Below, piece after piece: positions 31,772-34,036 of a DNA stretch of 34,036 nt. The stretch is from Desulfamplus sp. (GTDB lineage: Bacteria > Desulfobacterota > Desulfobacteria > Desulfobacterales > Desulfobacteraceae). The stretch spans positions 1 to 34,036 of the forward strand of contig JADGBE010000032.1 in the NCBI GenBank assembly GCA_015231615.1, read 5' to 3'. The position numbers and the translations under genes were made by a program. Under the pieces are notes generated by a model. It was not told the origin of the DNA and did no database searches. It worked only from the letters and a program-made list of their open reading frames with translations. How positions within the stretch are numbered: the first letter of the stretch is position 1; each line of letters starts with the position of its first letter.

Positions 31772-33727
31772 ATGAACAGTGAATCAGTAAATAATGGGGC
31801 AGAAAATAGTGAATCAGTGGTTAATATAACACTTCCTGATAATAGTATAAAGGCTTTTGAATCATATCCTAACGGAATGGATGTTGCTATCTCCATTTCT
31901 GAAGGTTTTTCAAAAAATTGTGTTGCAATGGAGATAGATGGCAAGCGTCTTGATTTGAACCAGAAAATCAAAGAAGATTGCCATCTAAAATTTATCACCA
32001 CAAAAGATAAAGAGGCTCTTGAAATACTTCGTCATAGTTCTGCCCATGTAATGGCAGAGGCTGTGCAAAATCTCTATCTTGATGCCGTTCTCACCATTGG
32101 TCCTGTTGTTGAAGATGGTTTTTATTATGATATTGATATGAAGCCAATATCTGAAGAGGATTTTCCAAAAATTGAAGCTGAGATAAACAACATCATCAAG
32201 GCAAAGAAAACTTTTGAACGAAAAGTTGTAACCAAACAGCAAGCCTTAGAGATATTTAAGAGTAATCCATATAAAACAGAGCTTATAGACGAGCTTGTAG
32301 ATCAAGAGATTTCTCTTTATCAGCAAGGCGGATTTACAGATTTGTGCCGTGGTCCTCACATTCCTAATACAGGCATGATAAAGGGGATTAAACTTATGAA
32401 GACCTCTGGTGCATATTGGAGAGCTGATCAATCCAAAGCACAGCTTCAAAGACTTTATGGCACAGCGTTTTTTGATAAAAAAGAGCTCAACGCATATCTG
32501 CATTTAATTGAAGAGGCAAAAAAAAGAGATCACAGAAAAATTGGTACTAAACTTGACCTTTACAGCTTTCATCAAGAGGCTGCTGGTATGCCGTTCTTTC
32601 ATGCAAAAGGTATGGAGATGTGGAATGTGCTTTTAGAGTATTGGCGTGAAGAGCATAAAAAAGCAGGCTATGTTGAGACAAAAACTCCTGTAATGTTAAG
32701 TCGCCATCTATGGGAGCAAAGTGGTCATTGGGAAAATTATCGAGAAAATATGTACACATCTGTAGTTGATGAAGAAGAATATGCAATTAAACCCATGAAC
32801 TGCCCGGGAGGCATGATCCTTTATAAAACAGGCTCTTACTCTTATCGCGATCTACCATTAAGAGCTGGAGAGATAGGACTTGTTCATAGACACGAAAAAT
32901 CAGGGGCTTTGTCTGGTCTTTTTAGAGTTAGAGCATTTCATCAAGATGATGCCCATATCTTTATGACCCCCGAACAGATTGAAGGAGAGATACTTGGAGT
33001 TTTGAATCTTGTAGATAGAATTTATAGCCGCTTTGGTCTTGGGTTTCATTTGGAGCTTTCAACCCGTCCCAAAAAATCAATAGGCTCTGACGAACAGTGG
33101 GAAGCTGCAACCAATGGATTGAAAAATGCCATGAATAAATATGGCAAAGATTATGTAATAAATGAGGGAGATGGTGCATTTTACGGACCTAAAATTGATA
33201 TTCACATAAAAGATGCCTTGGGAAGAACGTGGCAGTGTGGAACTATTCAGCTTGATATGGCTTTGCCAGAGCGTTTTGATCTCTCTTATAAAGGAGCTGA
33301 TAATGAAAAACATCGTCCAATTATGATTCACCGAGTTATTTATGGCTCAATTGAGCGTTTCTTTGGAATCTTGGTTGAACATTTTGCTGGAAAATTTCCG
33401 TTGTGGCTGTCACCAGTGCAGGCGGTCATTCTTCCAATTAATGATGAACTTGCCCCCCATGCCAATGATGTGAGTCGCCAATTAGCAGATAATGGTATCC
33501 GCTGCGAGGTTGATACAAGAACCGAGAGCTTGAAAAAGAAAATCAGAGATGCTCAAGTTAATTACACCCCTCTTATAATTACAATTGGAGAGAAGGAGCG
33601 GGAATCTTCAACACTTTCTGTCAGAACTCTTGATGGTAATGTTAAAATGGGGGTTACAATGGAAGATTTTATAGCCTCTGTGGTGAAGCACATTAAAAAT
33701 AGGGTTCTTGAGGATATTGCTCTTTAA
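31772..33727 (+). CDS. thrS: Threonyl-tRNA synthetase
   Basis: 651 aa with all ThrRS domains: N-terminal TGS (about 12-75, ITLPDNSIKAFESYPNGMDV), the editing domain with HSSAHVMAEAVQ, and the class II catalytic core. YAIKPMNCPGGMILYK holds the zinc Cys, though the usual His of NCPGH is Gly here; GLFRVRAFHQDDAHIFM is motif 2 with the second ligand, and HRVIYGSIERFFGILVEH is motif 3 with the third. The C-terminal anticodon-binding domain (about 545-640) starts near PVQAVILPINDELAPHA. ATG 31772 has only a weak ribosome-binding site. No classical T-box was seen upstream. Confidence 0.97.
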   Translation: MNSESVNNGAENSESVVNITLPDNSIKAFESYPNGMDVAISISEGFSKNCVAMEIDGKRLDLNQKIKEDCHLKFITTKDKEALEILRHSSAHVMAEAVQNLYLDAVLTIGPVVEDGFYYDIDMKPISEEDFPKIEAEINNIIKAKKTFERKVVTKQQALEIFKSNPYKTELIDELVDQEISLYQQGGFTDLCRGPHIPNTGMIKGIKLMKTSGAYWRADQSKAQLQRLYGTAFFDKKELNAYLHLIEEAKKRDHRKIGTKLDLYSFHQEAAGMPFFHAKGMEMWNVLLEYWREEHKKAGYVETKTPVMLSRHLWEQSGHWENYRENMYTSVVDEEEYAIKPMNCPGGMILYKTGSYSYRDLPLRAGEIGLVHRHEKSGALSGLFRVRAFHQDDAHIFMTPEQIEGEILGVLNLVDRIYSRFGLGFHLELSTRPKKSIGSDEQWEAATNGLKNAMNKYGKDYVINEGDGAFYGPKIDIHIKDALGRTWQCGTIQLDMALPERFDLSYKGADNEKHRPIMIHRVIYGSIERFFGILVEHFAGKFPLWLSPVQAVILPINDELAPHANDVSRQLADNGIRCEVDTRTESLKKKIRDAQVNYTPLIITIGEKERESSTLSVRTLDGNVKMGVTMEDFIASVVKHIKNRVLEDIAL

Positions 33728-33759
33728 TTTCGTTCCCTTCCTTAAATTTCATAAAATGT

Positions 33760-33811
33760 CAAATTGATAATTGATATAGTTAATGGAAAAACTAATCAAA
33801 TTATCAATTTG
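33760..33811 (+). terminator. Rho-independent terminator of thrS
   Basis: CAAATTGATAATT at 33760 pairs with AATTATCAATTTG ending at 33811; the inner GAT/ATC adds three pairs with one bulged base. The loop is about 19 bases. TTTATTTTTTTCTCTTT follows. It begins 33 bases after the thrS stop. Confidence 0.72.
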
Positions 33812-33947
33812 CATCTTTATTTTTTTCTCTTTATCTTTTTCATTGGATTTTCTAACTATCTTTTATCCTTAACCTAAAAACCAAATTTTATTTAGTTGTG
33901 AGGCAATATATAGTTGCAACTCCTATAGAAAAATATAGAAAATTGCA

Positions 33948-34036
33948 TTAAATGAGTTGATTGACTGTCAGTGGTTGTCCACTTATCTCTCGAAGCGTAA
34001 AGCTCAGTTCTAACCCATCAGATGCACTACGAACAT
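33948..34036 (-). CDS. Possible 3' end of a minus-strand gene (cut by window end)
   Basis: On minus, a frame open from the window edge encodes VRSASDGLELSFTLREISGQ and eight more residues before TAA at 33948. The composition is protein-like and less AT-rich than the adjoining spacer, which supports a real gene tail, but I recognise no family and only 28 codons are visible. Confidence 0.35.
   Translation of the reverse strand, partial: VRSASDGLELSFTLREISGQPLTVNQLI

Overview
The window is AT-rich bacterial DNA. Its gene content suggests an anaerobic member of the Desulfobacterota (a Desulfobacterales-like sulfate reducer): a transcarboxylase-type biotin system, a propionate/acetate-type CoA-transferase, a MetV-like protein of the methyl branch of C1 metabolism, an HdrC/TmcC-like redox pair, a cytidylate-kinase-like/receiver fusion and a DUF6125-like protein. 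This assignment is an inference from gene families; there is no rRNA in the window.

Layout. 1-2.4 kb: the 3' part of an IS630-type transposase cut by the window edge, an orphan gene, a CvfB-like RNA-binding protein and a CbiX-like chelatase whose 3' end overlaps it. 2.5-5.3 kb: a two-gene operon (DUF6125-like protein plus an unrecognised single-pass membrane protein). 5.4-12.0 kb: a minus-strand operon encoding a 12S-like acyl-CoA carboxyltransferase, a 70-aa small protein and a fused 5S/biotin-carrier subunit, which together look like methylmalonyl-CoA:pyruvate transcarboxylase. Four complete toxin-antitoxin modules (RelE/XRE, HigBA, MazEF, BrnTA) and a probable HicB remnant lie between these genes. 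12.2-16.1 kb: an amidohydrolase and a dihydrouridine synthase on plus, then an aldehyde dehydrogenase and a ModE-like regulator on minus. 16.4-20.4 kb: a CoA-transferase with an extra C-terminal domain, and the operon cytochrome b / HdrC-like FeS protein / MetV, divergent from a TetR regulator.

20.7-29.4 kb, all on plus: TetR, a SulP transporter with a large soluble insertion, an Rpn-type nuclease ending in a 17-bp tandem repeat, and a five-gene signalling cluster: a degenerate cytidylate-kinase/BON/receiver fusion, a Cache-type membrane histidine kinase, a lone receiver, a kinase with a degraded ATPase domain and a second lone receiver. This looks like a phosphorelay with three receivers and two histidine donors, possibly linked to SulP transport. 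29.4-34 kb: palindromic intergenic DNA, then housekeeping genes (rnd-dapF on minus, thrS on plus) and the tail of an unidentified reading frame at the right edge.

A short dispersed repeat that begins with a shared CCTGCAAAACT motif occurs three times (about 2.46, 16.12 and 18.43 kb), each time upstream of a minus-strand gene; two copies end in an inverted version of that motif. I saw no CRISPR array, tRNA or rRNA.
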